A stretch of 64,000 nt of DNA from Acidovorax delafieldii 2AN (lineage in GTDB: Bacteria > Pseudomonadota > Gammaproteobacteria > Burkholderiales > Burkholderiaceae_C), in assembly GCF_000175235.1 (NCBI RefSeq), contig NZ_ACQT01000002.1, forward strand, positions 61,993-125,992, written 5' to 3'. A program made the position numbers and the translations under genes. Shown here one piece after another: positions 52,201-62,933 of this stretch. Positions within the stretch are counted from its first letter, which is position 1. The number at the start of each line of letters is the position of its first letter. Under the pieces are notes generated by a model, which was not told the DNA's origin, searched no databases, and saw only the letters and a program-made list of their open reading frames with translations.

Positions 52201-55200
52201 GTCACACACGCGATGGGGGGCCATGGGCGTGGCAAGCAGGCCCGCATTCACCGCCTCCACCTTGGGCAACGTCAACACCAGTGCCGTGGTCAAGGCCTGC
52301 ACTGCGGGCAGGTAGTCGCGGTGCGGGCGCTGCGACGCCCACTGGATGCTAGCCAGCGTGGCCGACATGGCAGAAGCCCGCTCCACATAGGTTGGCTGAC
52401 GGTATTTATCGATGATGGCCAGCAGGGTGGCCGGGTCTTGCGAAGCCGCCGTGGCAAACGTGACGCAAGCGTGCGCACCGGGTGCAATGCGCAGCATCAC
52501 GCCCAGGGCGGCTACAGGGTCCAGGCCCGTGTCCAGCTCGGCAGCCAACTCGGGCACGCGGGCCATCAGCGCCAGCGGCTGGCCGGGCGCGTGGTTGCGC
52601 CCCAGCCAAAGTCGCCGGTCGGTCTGGCAACGCAGGCCCAGCACGTTCCCTTCTGCTCCGGCCACGAAGTGCGCGGCCTGCAGCGTGGTTTCAGTTTGCA
52701 GGCGGGGGGGGCGCACAAACCGCAGTGCCTGCTGAGCGGGAAGCCATTGCGCTGTGATGAAGAGGTTGGAGAACGCCGGATGTGCCTCGTCGGCCGCGTG
52801 GGTGGCCAAGGTGATATCGAGGGCCGAGATCAGTTCCAGCTCGATCACCTCGTCGCCCAGGTTGCTCACCACCACCTTGCGCAGTTCGATGTCGTCTTCC
52901 GGGCTCACCCACACGGTGGTGTGCGCCCTCAGCCCAGGCCACAGCGCGTCAAAGCACACGCGGTCGGTGTGGAAGATGCTGCGGTACACCGCACGCGCAT
53001 CGGGCGCGGGGTGGCTGGTGACAGATGCAGGCACGCTGGAGCCCATTTGCCGCACGTAAATAAAGCTGCCATGCGCGTCGCGCAAGGCATCGTCGCGCCA
53101 GCGGCTGATGCCAGTCTGGTGCCAGCGGCTCCAGCCCGCACCATTGGGGCGCAGCGTGACGCTGTAGCGCCCGTTACTAAGCAGATGGGTGGGCTCCAAC
53201 GCCTGGGTGCCTGGTGTCACGGGCCGCACATGGTCGGGCGTTTTTTGCTGGCGCGCATGCAGCGGCAGGCGCGGCGGTGTAGTCAGCAAGGTGGGCAGCT
53301 CGCGCGGGGCACGCTCCTGCAACAGCGGCAGCACGGCCTCGATGCGTGCATGCGCCGTGCCCCAGCGCTGTGCCACACCGCCCATGAGCACGTTGGCCAG
53401 CGCCACGATGGTCATGCCCTGGTGGTGGGCCATGTAGGTGCTGACCAGCGTGAGTTTCTCGCCATGGGTTTGGCGCTCTGGCGTGAAATCCAGCGCCTCG
53501 AAAAAACCGTAGCGTCCGCGCGCCGACAGCGCAGCCAGCGTGCGAAAGTTGTCGCAGGCCGCCCCGGCGTCCACCAGTGTGGCCAGCGCCGTGGCATAGG
53601 GCGCAATCACCAGCTCGCCCACCGGCGCGACGCGCAACGCCAGCCGGGGCACGCCCTGCGGGGCATATTGGTATGCCAGCGTGTGGTCGCGCCCGGCATA
53701 GGCACATTCGGAAATGCCCCAAGGCATGTCCTTGTCCAGGTCCTGCACATACGTTACATGCTCGCGCAGGGCGGAACGCCCTGCCTCGCCCAGGGCGCTG
53801 TGGTAGGACTCGGCGATCACCAGGGTGGGCATGAGGTACTCGAACATCGAACCCGACCACGAGCGCAGCACCGCGTGGTAGCCGTTGGCGAAGAACGGCC
53901 GGCCCAGTGCCGACCAGTGCCGCACGGGCAGATCGCCCTTGGCCATGGCCATCATGCTGGTGGTGCGTGATTCGGAAGCCAGCAGGTCGTAGAACGAAGT
54001 GTCAAGCTGCTGCTCTTCCAGCCGGTAGCCGATGTGCAGCAGGTGCCGCCGGGGGTGGTAAAGAAACCAGAAGTCGGCCTGCCAGGCCAGCGCATCCAGC
54101 GCCTCGGCCAAGGCCAGTAGCCGTCGTGCAGCGTCGGGTGCGCCGCCGCTGTGCGCGGCCTGCGCGTCGCGGTCCACCGAGTGCAACGTGGCCAGATGGT
54201 CGGCCAGCAGCCACAACAGCTCGTCGTGGGCCGTGGGCCGGGTGTGCACGATGGCGGCGTGCCATGGCTCGGCCATGCCGCGCAGCTCCTCTTGCGCCTG
54301 CGCCAGCAACGCGCGAAACGCGGTGGCCTCGGGCTGGTGCGCGGGGTTGGGTAGGGCCATGCCCAGCAGGCGGCTCAGCGCAGACTGGTGCTGCAGGCCC
54401 CGCATGCCATGGTGGAGCGCACCCAGCCGGGGTAGCAGACGAGCCAGCGATGTGCGGATGGCCTGCTCGCCCGCCTCAGGCGACAGCGGTTGCGCCGCCA
54501 GTGCGCTGCAGGCCTGCGCCACGGTCATCAGGTGGGCGCAGAGGTTGCCACTGTCCACCGTCGACACATAGCGTGGGCGCAGGGGCTGCAATGTTTCGGT
54601 GTCGTACCAGTTCAGGAAGTGACCCCGGTGCCGCTCCATCGCCTGGAGCGTGCCCAGCGTGGCTTCGAGCCGGTCGAGCAGCTCCAGCGTGCCAATCCAG
54701 CCGAATTGGCGCGCGCAGCTGGCGCTCAGCAGATACAGACCGATGTTGGTGGGCGACGTGCGGTGTGCCACCACTTCATAGGGTGCGGTCTGCAGGTTGT
54801 CGGGCGGCAGGTGGTGGTTTTGCACGTCCACGCAGCGCTCGAACAATCGCCAGGTGTCGCGCGCCACGCCGTCCAGCAAGCGCCGGTCTTCTGCGGAAAG
54901 CTGCTGCGAGCCCCGGCTGGGCTGCGCCGCATTGGCCAGCCAAACCAGCAGTGGCGACAGTGCCCAGAGCGCCAGAAGCGGCCACCCTACGGCCCATGTG
55001 CCCGACGCGCCCAATGCCCCAAGCGCCAGGGCACAGCCCAGCGCCAGCACAGGCGCGGCTACATGCCGGCGCAGCGTGGCGCCCAGGCCCGTGACCAGGG
55101 TGTTGTGTGCTGCCTCGGCCGTGGTCCACTCGAGCAGGTGCCAGCGGCTCACGGCCTGCCGGTGCACGGTGCGCACGATGGCATCGCTCAGCAGCAGGGC

Positions 55201-57921
55201 CTGCTGGGGCAGCATGGCCAGGTGCCATATGCCGCTGGCCATGGCGCGCAGCAGGTCCCCCGAGGCCTCGTGAACGTAACGCACGCCCACCACCCCCCAG
55301 CGTCGCGGCACCCAGCCCGCCAGCGCACCCATCACGGGCCCAGCGGCATACGCTGCCACCACCACGGCCAGCGCGGTGAGCAGAGGCAGGACCAGACCGG
55401 CCAAGGCCAACAACAGAAGCAGCAGCGATGCGGGCGCCACCAGCGAGCGGCGCAGATTGTCTAGCAGCTTCCAACGGTTGATGGGCGAGAGGCCCCAGCG
55501 GCGGGCCTGCACAAGAAACGGCCACAGCTGCCAGTCGCCTCGCGTCCAGCGGTGCAGGCGGGCGGCGGCAGTGTCGCTGTGCTCAGGCTCGGCCTCCACC
55601 AGGGTCACGTCGCTCACCACGGCGCAGCGCACCAGCGCGCCTTCGAGCATGTCATGGCTCAGCACCTGGTCTGTAGGCAGGCGTCCACCCAGCACGGCAT
55701 GCACCGTGGCCACATGCAGCAGGCCCTTGCCGGTAAAGCTGCCTTCGGCAAAGAAGTCCTGGTACACATCAGACGTCATGGCGCTGTAGGGGTCCAGCCC
55801 CTGCTGCCCCGCGAACAGCCACTGCCAGAGCGAAGTGTTGGCGCCCGCAGGCAGCGGCGCCAGCACACGCGGCTGCAGAATCCCGTAGCCCTGCACGACG
55901 CGCTGGCCCGCAGCGTCGAGCCGGGGCTGGTTCTGGGGATGCTCGGCCACACCCACCAGGGCGCGCAGGCGGCCTGGTGGGAGCTGCGTATCACTGTCGA
56001 GCGTGAGTACATAGCGGGTCTGCGGTGCCAGGCGTGAGAGCTCGCCCAAGTCGATGAAAGCGCCCGGCACCCCGGTGGCCAACTCTGCCACCAATTGCTC
56101 TAGCTTGCCGCGCTTGCGCTCCCAGCCAATCCACTGCTGCTGCGTCGCGCTGTAGATGCGGGCGCGATGCAACAGCACAAAACGCGGGGCACTGCCCGTT
56201 GGGAGGGGATGCTGCGTGTTCAAGACCTGCATCAGGCCCTTTGCATGCCCCAGCAATCTACCGTCTTCCGGCTGCTCGGCGTCATCGGCATCTACGCCGT
56301 CGGTCAACAGCGCGAACTGCGCATAGGGCTCGGGGTTGGCCAGGTAGTGCAGATGCAGGCGGTGCACCAGCCGGTCGATGGTGCCGGTGCTGCTAAGCAG
56401 GGCCGGAATGGCCACCAGCACTCGCGCCGATGCCGGGATGCCCGCAGGCAGCAGGTAGCGCGGCATGTGGGTGGGCTTGATGGATTCGCTGATGAGCCGG
56501 TTGACTACCGCCACCACGATCTCGGACACGGGCAGAAGCAACAGGGCGGTCACCAGCACCAGACCTGCGAGTGGGGGTGCGCTGGCGTTTGTCCCACCCT
56601 GTGTGGCCCACGGGTGCGCCATCAGCCAAGCTAGCAGCCCCAGCGAGCCGATCAGCAAGGCGCCCAGGTACAACGGCACCCGGGACACCCCCATAACGGA
56701 GCGCCACAGGGCAACCGCATCGCTGGCGTGGCGGCCGGCGCCTAGGGCCTGCTCCAGCTCTCGGCGTCCAGCACCTTGCAGCCAGTAGCCAGCCAGCGCT
56801 TCCGCACCATCACCTCCGGCGCCCGACATCCTGGCCAGAAGCGTCTGCGCAACGGCAGCCTCGCCCTGCCCGCTGCGGGCCGAGAGACGTTCAATGCCGT
56901 GCAGCGTGGTGTTGCGCGTGGCTTCGTCCTCGGCCGCAAACACGGACGACTGCAGCATGACGCGCAGCACCAGGCTAGCCTGACTGATGATGTCGGACCA
57001 GTCGGCTGCACCGATCAGCCGCAGTGCCGTGACAGCATTGCCCATGCTCAGCTGGTCCGCCGCCTGGTTGATCTGCTGCTGGTTCTGCAACGCCACGAGG
57101 TCGGGCACTGCGGTTTGCAGCCACAGCTGCACGGGTGAGAGCGGCTGCGCTGGAGTGTGCCCACCCGCCGTTCTGCGCCCCGCGGCGGCCTGTGCCAAAT
57201 GGACCAGGAACACGAGTCCCACGCCGCGCAGCTCCATCGCAGCAAATGCGCCGTCCAACGCCTGCACAGTGAGGTCGTTGTAGCGGGTGGCGCACAGGCT
57301 GGCCAATTCCTGCGCAGCCTTGTGGCTGGCCAGGCGCTCGGCCAGGCGGCGCAGGTTTTCGATCAGCACCACGCGCAAAGTGGTGGGCAGCGCCCACAGC
57401 TCGCCCTGGGTCAGTTCGCGGCTCTGCTGGTAGGCATTGAGAAACCGCACCAGCAGCGATTCGTCAAAAGCGCTGTCTGTGTGCGCCACAAACGACCAGG
57501 CCAGGCCGTACACGCGCGGCAGGCCCACCAGCGGCGCGCCTTTCAACACCGGCAGCGAGCGGTAATAACGCGGCGGCAGCCCGGCCCGTATCTCTTTGAG
57601 CTGGCTCTCGATCAGGTGGAAGTTGTCAAACAGCCATTCGGCGGCCGGGCTGATAGCGTGCTCGTCGTGCGGCGCATCAAAGATGTATCGATACGCTGCC
57701 CGCAACGCGCGGATATTGCCCTGCAATCGTGGATAAAACGTGGCGCGACCAAACGGCGCCTTGCCCGCGTCGTGTGTCGCGCCCAGATGGCGGCCATGCT
57801 CTTCAAAGCGGGCCACGCCAAAGACTTCTGCCCGCAAGGGCTCCAGCACCTGCCCCCTCCTGGCATCGAGCATGCGCTCGATCGCGTCAGAAACCCATGG
57901 CCATTCTGTACGTAAGCCCAT
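49210..57921 (-). CDS. ndvB: Cyclic beta-1,2-glucan synthase (NdvB/ChvB family)
   Basis: 2903 residues. N-terminal region, then two membrane helices (about 410-480). A GT84 glycosyltransferase domain follows, with the DxD-type YVLTLDSDTQLPPG near residue 640 and LHRWTRGDWQLWPF near 792. Further membrane helices (about 825-980), a glycoamylase-like segment, carbohydrate-binding modules and a C-terminal GH94 phosphorylase domain (GGGDWNDGMNRVG near 2549) complete it. The enzyme makes, sizes and closes periplasmic cyclic glucans that buffer low osmolarity and support host association. Length and domain order match the family; no break is seen. It dominates the Tn7-like element. Confidence 0.93.
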   Translation of the reverse strand: MGLRTEWPWVSDAIERMLDARRGQVLEPLRAEVFGVARFEEHGRHLGATHDAGKAPFGRATFYPRLQGNIRALRAAYRYIFDAPHDEHAISPAAEWLFDNFHLIESQLKEIRAGLPPRYYRSLPVLKGAPLVGLPRVYGLAWSFVAHTDSAFDESLLVRFLNAYQQSRELTQGELWALPTTLRVVLIENLRRLAERLASHKAAQELASLCATRYNDLTVQALDGAFAAMELRGVGLVFLVHLAQAAAGRRTAGGHTPAQPLSPVQLWLQTAVPDLVALQNQQQINQAADQLSMGNAVTALRLIGAADWSDIISQASLVLRVMLQSSVFAAEDEATRNTTLHGIERLSARSGQGEAAVAQTLLARMSGAGGDGAEALAGYWLQGAGRRELEQALGAGRHASDAVALWRSVMGVSRVPLYLGALLIGSLGLLAWLMAHPWATQGGTNASAPPLAGLVLVTALLLLPVSEIVVAVVNRLISESIKPTHMPRYLLPAGIPASARVLVAIPALLSSTGTIDRLVHRLHLHYLANPEPYAQFALLTDGVDADDAEQPEDGRLLGHAKGLMQVLNTQHPLPTGSAPRFVLLHRARIYSATQQQWIGWERKRGKLEQLVAELATGVPGAFIDLGELSRLAPQTRYVLTLDSDTQLPPGRLRALVGVAEHPQNQPRLDAAGQRVVQGYGILQPRVLAPLPAGANTSLWQWLFAGQQGLDPYSAMTSDVYQDFFAEGSFTGKGLLHVATVHAVLGGRLPTDQVLSHDMLEGALVRCAVVSDVTLVEAEPEHSDTAAARLHRWTRGDWQLWPFLVQARRWGLSPINRWKLLDNLRRSLVAPASLLLLLLALAGLVLPLLTALAVVVAAYAAGPVMGALAGWVPRRWGVVGVRYVHEASGDLLRAMASGIWHLAMLPQQALLLSDAIVRTVHRQAVSRWHLLEWTTAEAAHNTLVTGLGATLRRHVAAPVLALGCALALGALGASGTWAVGWPLLALWALSPLLVWLANAAQPSRGSQQLSAEDRRLLDGVARDTWRLFERCVDVQNHHLPPDNLQTAPYEVVAHRTSPTNIGLYLLSASCARQFGWIGTLELLDRLEATLGTLQAMERHRGHFLNWYDTETLQPLRPRYVSTVDSGNLCAHLMTVAQACSALAAQPLSPEAGEQAIRTSLARLLPRLGALHHGMRGLQHQSALSRLLGMALPNPAHQPEATAFRALLAQAQEELRGMAEPWHAAIVHTRPTAHDELLWLLADHLATLHSVDRDAQAAHSGGAPDAARRLLALAEALDALAWQADFWFLYHPRRHLLHIGYRLEEQQLDTSFYDLLASESRTTSMMAMAKGDLPVRHWSALGRPFFANGYHAVLRSWSGSMFEYLMPTLVIAESYHSALGEAGRSALREHVTYVQDLDKDMPWGISECAYAGRDHTLAYQYAPQGVPRLALRVAPVGELVIAPYATALATLVDAGAACDNFRTLAALSARGRYGFFEALDFTPERQTHGEKLTLVSTYMAHHQGMTIVALANVLMGGVAQRWGTAHARIEAVLPLLQERAPRELPTLLTTPPRLPLHARQQKTPDHVRPVTPGTQALEPTHLLSNGRYSVTLRPNGAGWSRWHQTGISRWRDDALRDAHGSFIYVRQMGSSVPASVTSHPAPDARAVYRSIFHTDRVCFDALWPGLRAHTTVWVSPEDDIELRKVVVSNLGDEVIELELISALDITLATHAADEAHPAFSNLFITAQWLPAQQALRFVRPPRLQTETTLQAAHFVAGAEGNVLGLRCQTDRRLWLGRNHAPGQPLALMARVPELAAELDTGLDPVAALGVMLRIAPGAHACVTFATAASQDPATLLAIIDKYRQPTYVERASAMSATLASIQWASQRPHRDYLPAVQALTTALVLTLPKVEAVNAGLLATPMAPHRVCDRRVLWQLGISGDRPLVLVMAGSRQGLGLLRTLAQALREWAHGGVACDMVVLSNEPHSYDMLLQRELFLLREHHEAGLQTLSGPVVTGLHVLRLDDLSAEQLGTFASLARMTLKADGHALMHQVKAWVAAHGVSMASPWRGGATDEVPTHQPSTPVPAPVGTFAPVTGTFVFDVSQGLRPSKPWVNVLANAQLGAIVSESGTGNTWALNSRLNQLTAWSNDPVADPPAEWLLLQDRRTREVWSLTPSAWGAADATYRVEHAQGTTTIRHRQGSLDVEVRWCVDPVTAIKQVHVQVRNLGTRREHLRLIGMVEWMMGDKRGDRATLATAPRFAPLPDGRLLGLLCTQVEAAPGFGGGTAFFCEASAGQGTDDHANDSLDWTCDRREFFDARGDLVVPLQLGQRSGFGLDPCAALTRMVTLRAGAAFERVYLMGYAPTEAAALALVNEAMAVAASAREDACIERWNALLGATNVTTPDPLLDVLVNRWLLYQTVASRLYAKAGFYQAGGATGYRDQLQDAMALAWAQPDTLRVQILLCASRQFEAGDVQHWWHTPGGAGVRTHFSDDLLWLPFACAHYLERTGDNSVLDEQVAFLEGSAIPEGAEDIYESPSASATTASVYEHAARAIDRSLRTGAHGLPLMGGGDWNDGMNRVGDGGCGESVWLAWFLCAIVTDWVPLAHTQGDLARVERWDTALRGWRAALETEAWDGDWYQRAFFDDGTALGSHTRTEGRIDLIAQAWSVLSGAAPPERQRSAMDAVEAHLVDPAAGLIQLLTPPLRHAEPSAGYIQAYPLGVRENGGQYAHGGVWALMAAAALAVGEPGNPEAFDVPYRYFTYLSPAHHAQHAVWGPRYGVEPYVMAADIYSQPPYVGRGGWSWYTGAAGWLHRAAVESILGLQMRAQELFFTPCLPSHWPGAEITLVRQGRTLRFILVRVESVAAQRTLPGDAPYGARLLQVGQRLNWQDLTTNACFVIPFWTGAEPGTHPLTPALAPAAKSAR

Positions 57922-57932
57922 GCGTGCCGCCC

Positions 57933-58175
57933 TTACCCCACCAGCGATACAGCCCCTACAAGCAGCGTGATCAGCAGTGCCACGGTCACCACATGCTCAG
58001 CAACGACAGCCTGGAGCCATGCGACCCCAGCGAGAAACCGCTCCAGTTGTCCGCGCAACGCGACACAATGCTCCAGATGCTCACCCAAGTGGGAGAGCTC
58101 CAGCAGCGAAATATCTGCAGGCTCTCCCACGGAAGACGTGTCCCACGCAGAGGCAAGGGTGAAGGGATGGGACAT
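57933..58175 (-). CDS. Small membrane protein upstream of ndvB
   Basis: 80 residues: a polar N-terminal half (SLLELSHLGEHLEHCVALRG) and a C-terminal hydrophobic helix (VVTVALLITLLVGAVSLVG). AGGAG precedes the ATG by 7 nt. It ends 11 bp before ndvB starts, so the two are one transcript. It may be an accessory or regulator of the glucan synthase. No known family recognised. Confidence 0.55.
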   Translation of the reverse strand: MSHPFTLASAWDTSSVGEPADISLLELSHLGEHLEHCVALRGQLERFLAGVAWLQAVVAEHVVTVALLITLLVGAVSLVG

Positions 58176-58300
58176 GGAGAGCTCCTATACAGATAAACAG
58201 CACCGCGAAAGAACATGCGGCACGCTGATCTCCTTGTACCCGCGTTTAGTGCACTTGGTCTGTGCGCTGTCGAACAAACGCAATTACCCCGATCTGTTCC

Positions 58301-58558
58301 TCAATTGTTGATTCGACTAGGTCGATAGTGCCCGGTCAATAGTTGAACAAATTTCGCCCTTGGCGCGTTGTTCAATGACGACCGCAAACGCAGCCCGATC
58401 TGGGGGGGAAGTGGCAGAAAGGGAGCTCGTGCGGCCATGGTGGCTAACACCAACTCACGATTCATATTCAAGATGAAGGAAACCGCCCAACGTGAGCCAT
58501 GGGCGCATAACATCAAGCTATGACCCTGCTGCAGATGGCGAGCCTCTTCGAATGCCAC
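58301..58558 (-). CDS. Hypothetical small protein
   Basis: 85 residues from a GTG at 58558 with AAAGGAG upstream: FEEARHLQQGHSLMLCAHGS, RWAVSFILNMNRELVLATMA, APFLPLPPQIGLRLRSSLNN. A mixed but protein-like composition. It lies inside the right end of the Tn7-like element, upstream of the ndvB operon. No family recognised. Confidence 0.4.
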   Translation of the reverse strand: MAFEEARHLQQGHSLMLCAHGSRWAVSFILNMNRELVLATMAARAPFLPLPPQIGLRLRSSLNNAPRAKFVQLLTGHYRPSRINN

Positions 58559-58653
58559 TCTACTCCTTTGCGCCGAGGCAAAACTACAACCACTTCCCAG
58601 TGTCCTGTATCGACGTCAGCGGTTCTTGACTGCCGAAGTTGAGTGGCAGCAAC

Positions 58654-58800
58654 CAGCCTGAAGCAGTCCCCCCCACCGCCCGTACACCGTCGTGATCAGG
58701 CACGAAAGCGCCTCAACTGAGGCAGTTTCGCATTTCTTAAAGTGGAATTTTCCCGACGAACTTCATTTGCGCCCGACAGACTTTATTTGTTGGAGTCACA
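58654..58800 (+). repeat. 145-bp direct repeat, copy 2: Tn7-like right end (R2) next to glmS
   Basis: Identical in layout to 41022-41166, but with an intact tip: read from the right it begins TGTGACTCCAACAAATAAAG and shows two abutting TnsB-like sites (CAAATAAAGTCTGTCGGG and GCAAATGAAGTTCGTCGGG). It ends 22 bp from the glmS stop codon. The AATAAAGTCT core matches the sites known in Tn7's ends. Confidence 0.7.
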
Positions 58801-58822
58801 AATGTTGAGGCGACGTCAGCCA

Positions 58823-60739
<1,917 letters not shown>

Positions 60740-60850
60740 GGAAAGCCTCCTGCTTCTGGGGAATGGGGCGATCGTAGGCAATGCGTCGCCTAATTTTCGA
60801 TTGATTTTTTGCTGCAATTGAAATTTTGTTTCATCGCCATAAGATGGTGA

Positions 60851-60868
60851 AATATTTATTCAAATATT
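60851..60868. promoter_or_regulatory. AT-rich palindrome upstream of the Lrp gene
   Basis: AATATTT (60851-60857) and AAATATT (60862-60868) form an inverted repeat with a 4-nt spacer in the 137-bp region between glmS and the divergent Lrp gene. TTTCATC / GATGgTGAAA lies just upstream. Lrp/AsnC proteins commonly bind such AT-rich palindromes and regulate themselves. Assignment is inferred. Confidence 0.4.
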
Positions 60869-60876
60869 GACAATTT

Positions 60877-61365
60877 ATGCAATCCATCGCGCTCGATGCC
60901 ATTGACCTGCACCTGCTCGACTTGCTGCAGCGCGATTCCGGGCAAAACAACCAGAGCCTGGCCGAGCAAGTGCACGTGTCGCCCCCCACTTGCCTGCGGC
61001 GCGTGCGGCGCCTGCACGAGGCCGGGCTCATCGAGCGGCAGGTGGCCATCGTGCAGCCCGACCGCCTGGCGGCGCTGTGCGGCCATGGGCTGGCCTGCAT
61101 CGTCGAGGTGTCGCTCGACCGGCAGGGCGCCGAGCAGCTCGACGCCTTCGAAGCCCGCGCCGTGCGGGAGGACGCCGTGCAACAGTGCTGGCGCGTGTCG
61201 CCCGGCCCCGATTTCGTGCTGGTGGTGTACACGCGCGACATGCCGGCCTATCTGCAGCTCACCCAGCGGCTTTTCACGGGCGATGCCAACGTGCGCAACG
61301 TCAAGGCCTTCTTTGCCACGCGGCGCGCAAAGTTTGAAACAAAAGTGCCTGTCGCGCTCGATTGA
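60877..61365 (+). CDS. Lrp/AsnC-family transcriptional regulator
   Basis: 162 residues. N-terminal HTH (DAIDLHLLDLLQRDSGQNNQ, VSPPTCLRRVRRLHEAGLIE) and a C-terminal RAM ligand-binding domain (ACIVEVSLDRQGAEQLDAFE, VSPGPDFVLVVYTRDMPAYL). It is an amino-acid-responsive regulator of the feast/famine family. It diverges from glmS across a palindrome-bearing intergenic region, so it may regulate its own gene or glmS. Confidence 0.9.
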   Translation: MQSIALDAIDLHLLDLLQRDSGQNNQSLAEQVHVSPPTCLRRVRRLHEAGLIERQVAIVQPDRLAALCGHGLACIVEVSLDRQGAEQLDAFEARAVREDAVQQCWRVSPGPDFVLVVYTRDMPAYLQLTQRLFTGDANVRNVKAFFATRRAKFETKVPVALD

Positions 61366-61491
61366 TGTGCGCAAACAGCTATCCAATCAATAGCATGCAT
61401 CCAGCGGCCCGCACACCGCGGTTGCGGGCGCGGGGGCCGCAGGGCTACAGTAGAAGCGGCGGCAGCGCGCCGCCCACCGCGAAGGACACGC

Positions 61492-62475
61492 ATGGAATTC
61501 AAGGACTACTACCAAGTACTGGGCGTTGCCAAAACCGCCACCGCCGACGAAATCAAGAAGGCCTACCGCAAGCTGGCGCGCAAATACCACCCCGACGTCA
61601 GCAAGGAAACCGACGCCGTGGCCCGCATGGCGGAGATCAACGAAGCCAACGCCGTGCTGTCCGACCCCGAGAAGCGGCAGGCCTACGACGCGCTGGGCCA
61701 GCAGCCGCACCGCGCCGGGCAGGATTTCCGCCCACCGCCCAACTGGGACGCCGGCTTCGAGTTCTCCGACGGAGGTGGCTCGGCGGGCGGGCCGGACGGC
61801 GATTTCAGCGACTTTTTCGAGCAGATTTTCGGCCGCCACGCGCAGCGCACCCGAAGGCCGCACCGCGATGCGCAAGGGGCCAGCACGTGGACGGATGCGC
61901 CACCCTCGCGCGGCAACGACCACCACGCGAAGATCGAGCTTGACCTGCTCGACGCCTACCATGGTGCCGAGCGCAACCTGGCGCTGCGCGGCGCGCGGCT
62001 GGATGACGCCGGCCACGTCGTGCAGGAAGAGCGCAGCCTGCAGGTCAAGATCCCTAAAGGCGTGCGCGAAGGGCAGCTCATCCGCCTGTCCGGCCAGGGC
62101 AGCCCCGGCTTGAACGGCGCACCGGCAGGCGATCTGTTCCTGGAGGTCCATTTCAAGCCCGACGCCCGCTGGCGCGCGATCGACCGCGACGTCTACCAGC
62201 CGGTGGCCCTGGCCCCTTGGGAGGCAGAGCTGGGCGCCACCATCGAAGTGCAGACACCGTCCGGCACCGTGGAGGTGACGGTGCCCGCGCATTCGCGCCC
62301 TCCGCGCAAGCTGCGCCTCAAGGGACGTGGCATCCCCGCCGCCACGCCGGGAGACCTGTACCTCGAACTCACGGTAGCGCTGCCGCCAGCGCACACCGAC
62401 GCAGAACGCGCTGCCTACACGGCGCTGGCCCAGGCATTTGCCCGCTTCACCCCCCGCGCCGGAGTTCAACCATGA
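61492..62475 (+). CDS. cbpA: Curved-DNA-binding protein CbpA (DnaJ-type co-chaperone)
   Basis: 327 residues. J-domain at residues 1-70 (DYYQVLGVAKTATADEIKKA with the HPD triad in KYHPDVSKETDA), a Gly/Phe-rich linker (FEFSDGGGSAGGPDGDFSDF) and the two C-terminal beta domains (LRLSGQGSPGLNGAPAGDLF-type, LKLRLKGRGIP-type). It lacks the Cys-rich zinc domain of DnaJ, which defines CbpA. A DnaK co-chaperone and nucleoid protein. Overlaps cbpM by 4 nt. Confidence 0.92.
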   Translation: MEFKDYYQVLGVAKTATADEIKKAYRKLARKYHPDVSKETDAVARMAEINEANAVLSDPEKRQAYDALGQQPHRAGQDFRPPPNWDAGFEFSDGGGSAGGPDGDFSDFFEQIFGRHAQRTRRPHRDAQGASTWTDAPPSRGNDHHAKIELDLLDAYHGAERNLALRGARLDDAGHVVQEERSLQVKIPKGVREGQLIRLSGQGSPGLNGAPAGDLFLEVHFKPDARWRAIDRDVYQPVALAPWEAELGATIEVQTPSGTVEVTVPAHSRPPRKLRLKGRGIPAATPGDLYLELTVALPPAHTDAERAAYTALAQAFARFTPRAGVQP

Positions 62476-62813
62476 CCACCACACCCCAAGCCAGCGCCCA
62501 ACCGGGCGAACTGCTCGACGACATGGCCCCGCTGTCTCTCGAAGACTTGGCCCGCATCTGCCACATGGCGCCCACCTGGGTGAGCGAGCGGCTCGAAACC
62601 GGCCTGCTGCAAGCCGAGGGCCAGGGCGGCCACTGGCGCTTCGCCAGCGCCAGCATAGTGCGCGCGCGCCGCCTCGCCCACCTGGAGACCACTTTCGACG
62701 CCGACCCCCACCTGGCAGCCCTCACCACCGACCTGATTGAAGAAGTGGCCCAGCTGCGCCAGCGCCTGCAGCACCTCGAGGCCGCGCTGGGCACGCCGGT
62801 GCCGCCCAGGTGA
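62472..62813 (+). CDS. cbpM: Chaperone modulator CbpM
   Basis: 113 residues with a MerR-like helical fold (LSLEDLARICHMAPTWVSER) and a C-terminal coiled coil (LIEEVAQLRQRLQHLEAALG). CbpM binds the J-domain of CbpA and inhibits it. Translationally coupled to cbpA (ATGA at 62472-62475), the usual arrangement. Confidence 0.88.
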   Translation: MTTTPQASAQPGELLDDMAPLSLEDLARICHMAPTWVSERLETGLLQAEGQGGHWRFASASIVRARRLAHLETTFDADPHLAALTTDLIEEVAQLRQRLQHLEAALGTPVPPR

Positions 62814-62933
62814 CAATTTTTTGCTGGCCTTGGCTGCGCGGTCCATGTAAGATTTCGTAACAACGCCCTGCGGCAGCGCCGCAGCCGGGCCGCCCCCCCT
62901 CTTCTTCCCACTTGCCATCTCCAAGGCCGCCGC

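Larger units (their letters stand above)
41168..58800. mobile_element. Putative Tn7-like element inserted at the glmS attTn7 site
   Basis: The left tip TGTGATCG at 41168 and the right tip ACA at 58800 are inverted. The right end lies 22 bp from the glmS stop codon (58823), the place and orientation used by Tn7. The pentamer AATGT flanks the right tip (58801-58805) and recurs at the left junction (41166-41170, overlapping the tip), as a 5-bp target duplication would. No tnsABCDE genes are seen, so the element would be defective or mobilised in trans. Cargo is dominated by regulators and an osmoprotective glucan synthase. The Tn7 relationship is inferred from end structure. Confidence 0.6.

Noticed and set aside
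51754..53970. 738-codon plus-strand frame antisense to ndvB
   Set aside because: Shadow frame caused by GC3 bias; composition is His/Arg/Gln-rich and the ndvB frame is uninterrupted with clear domains.
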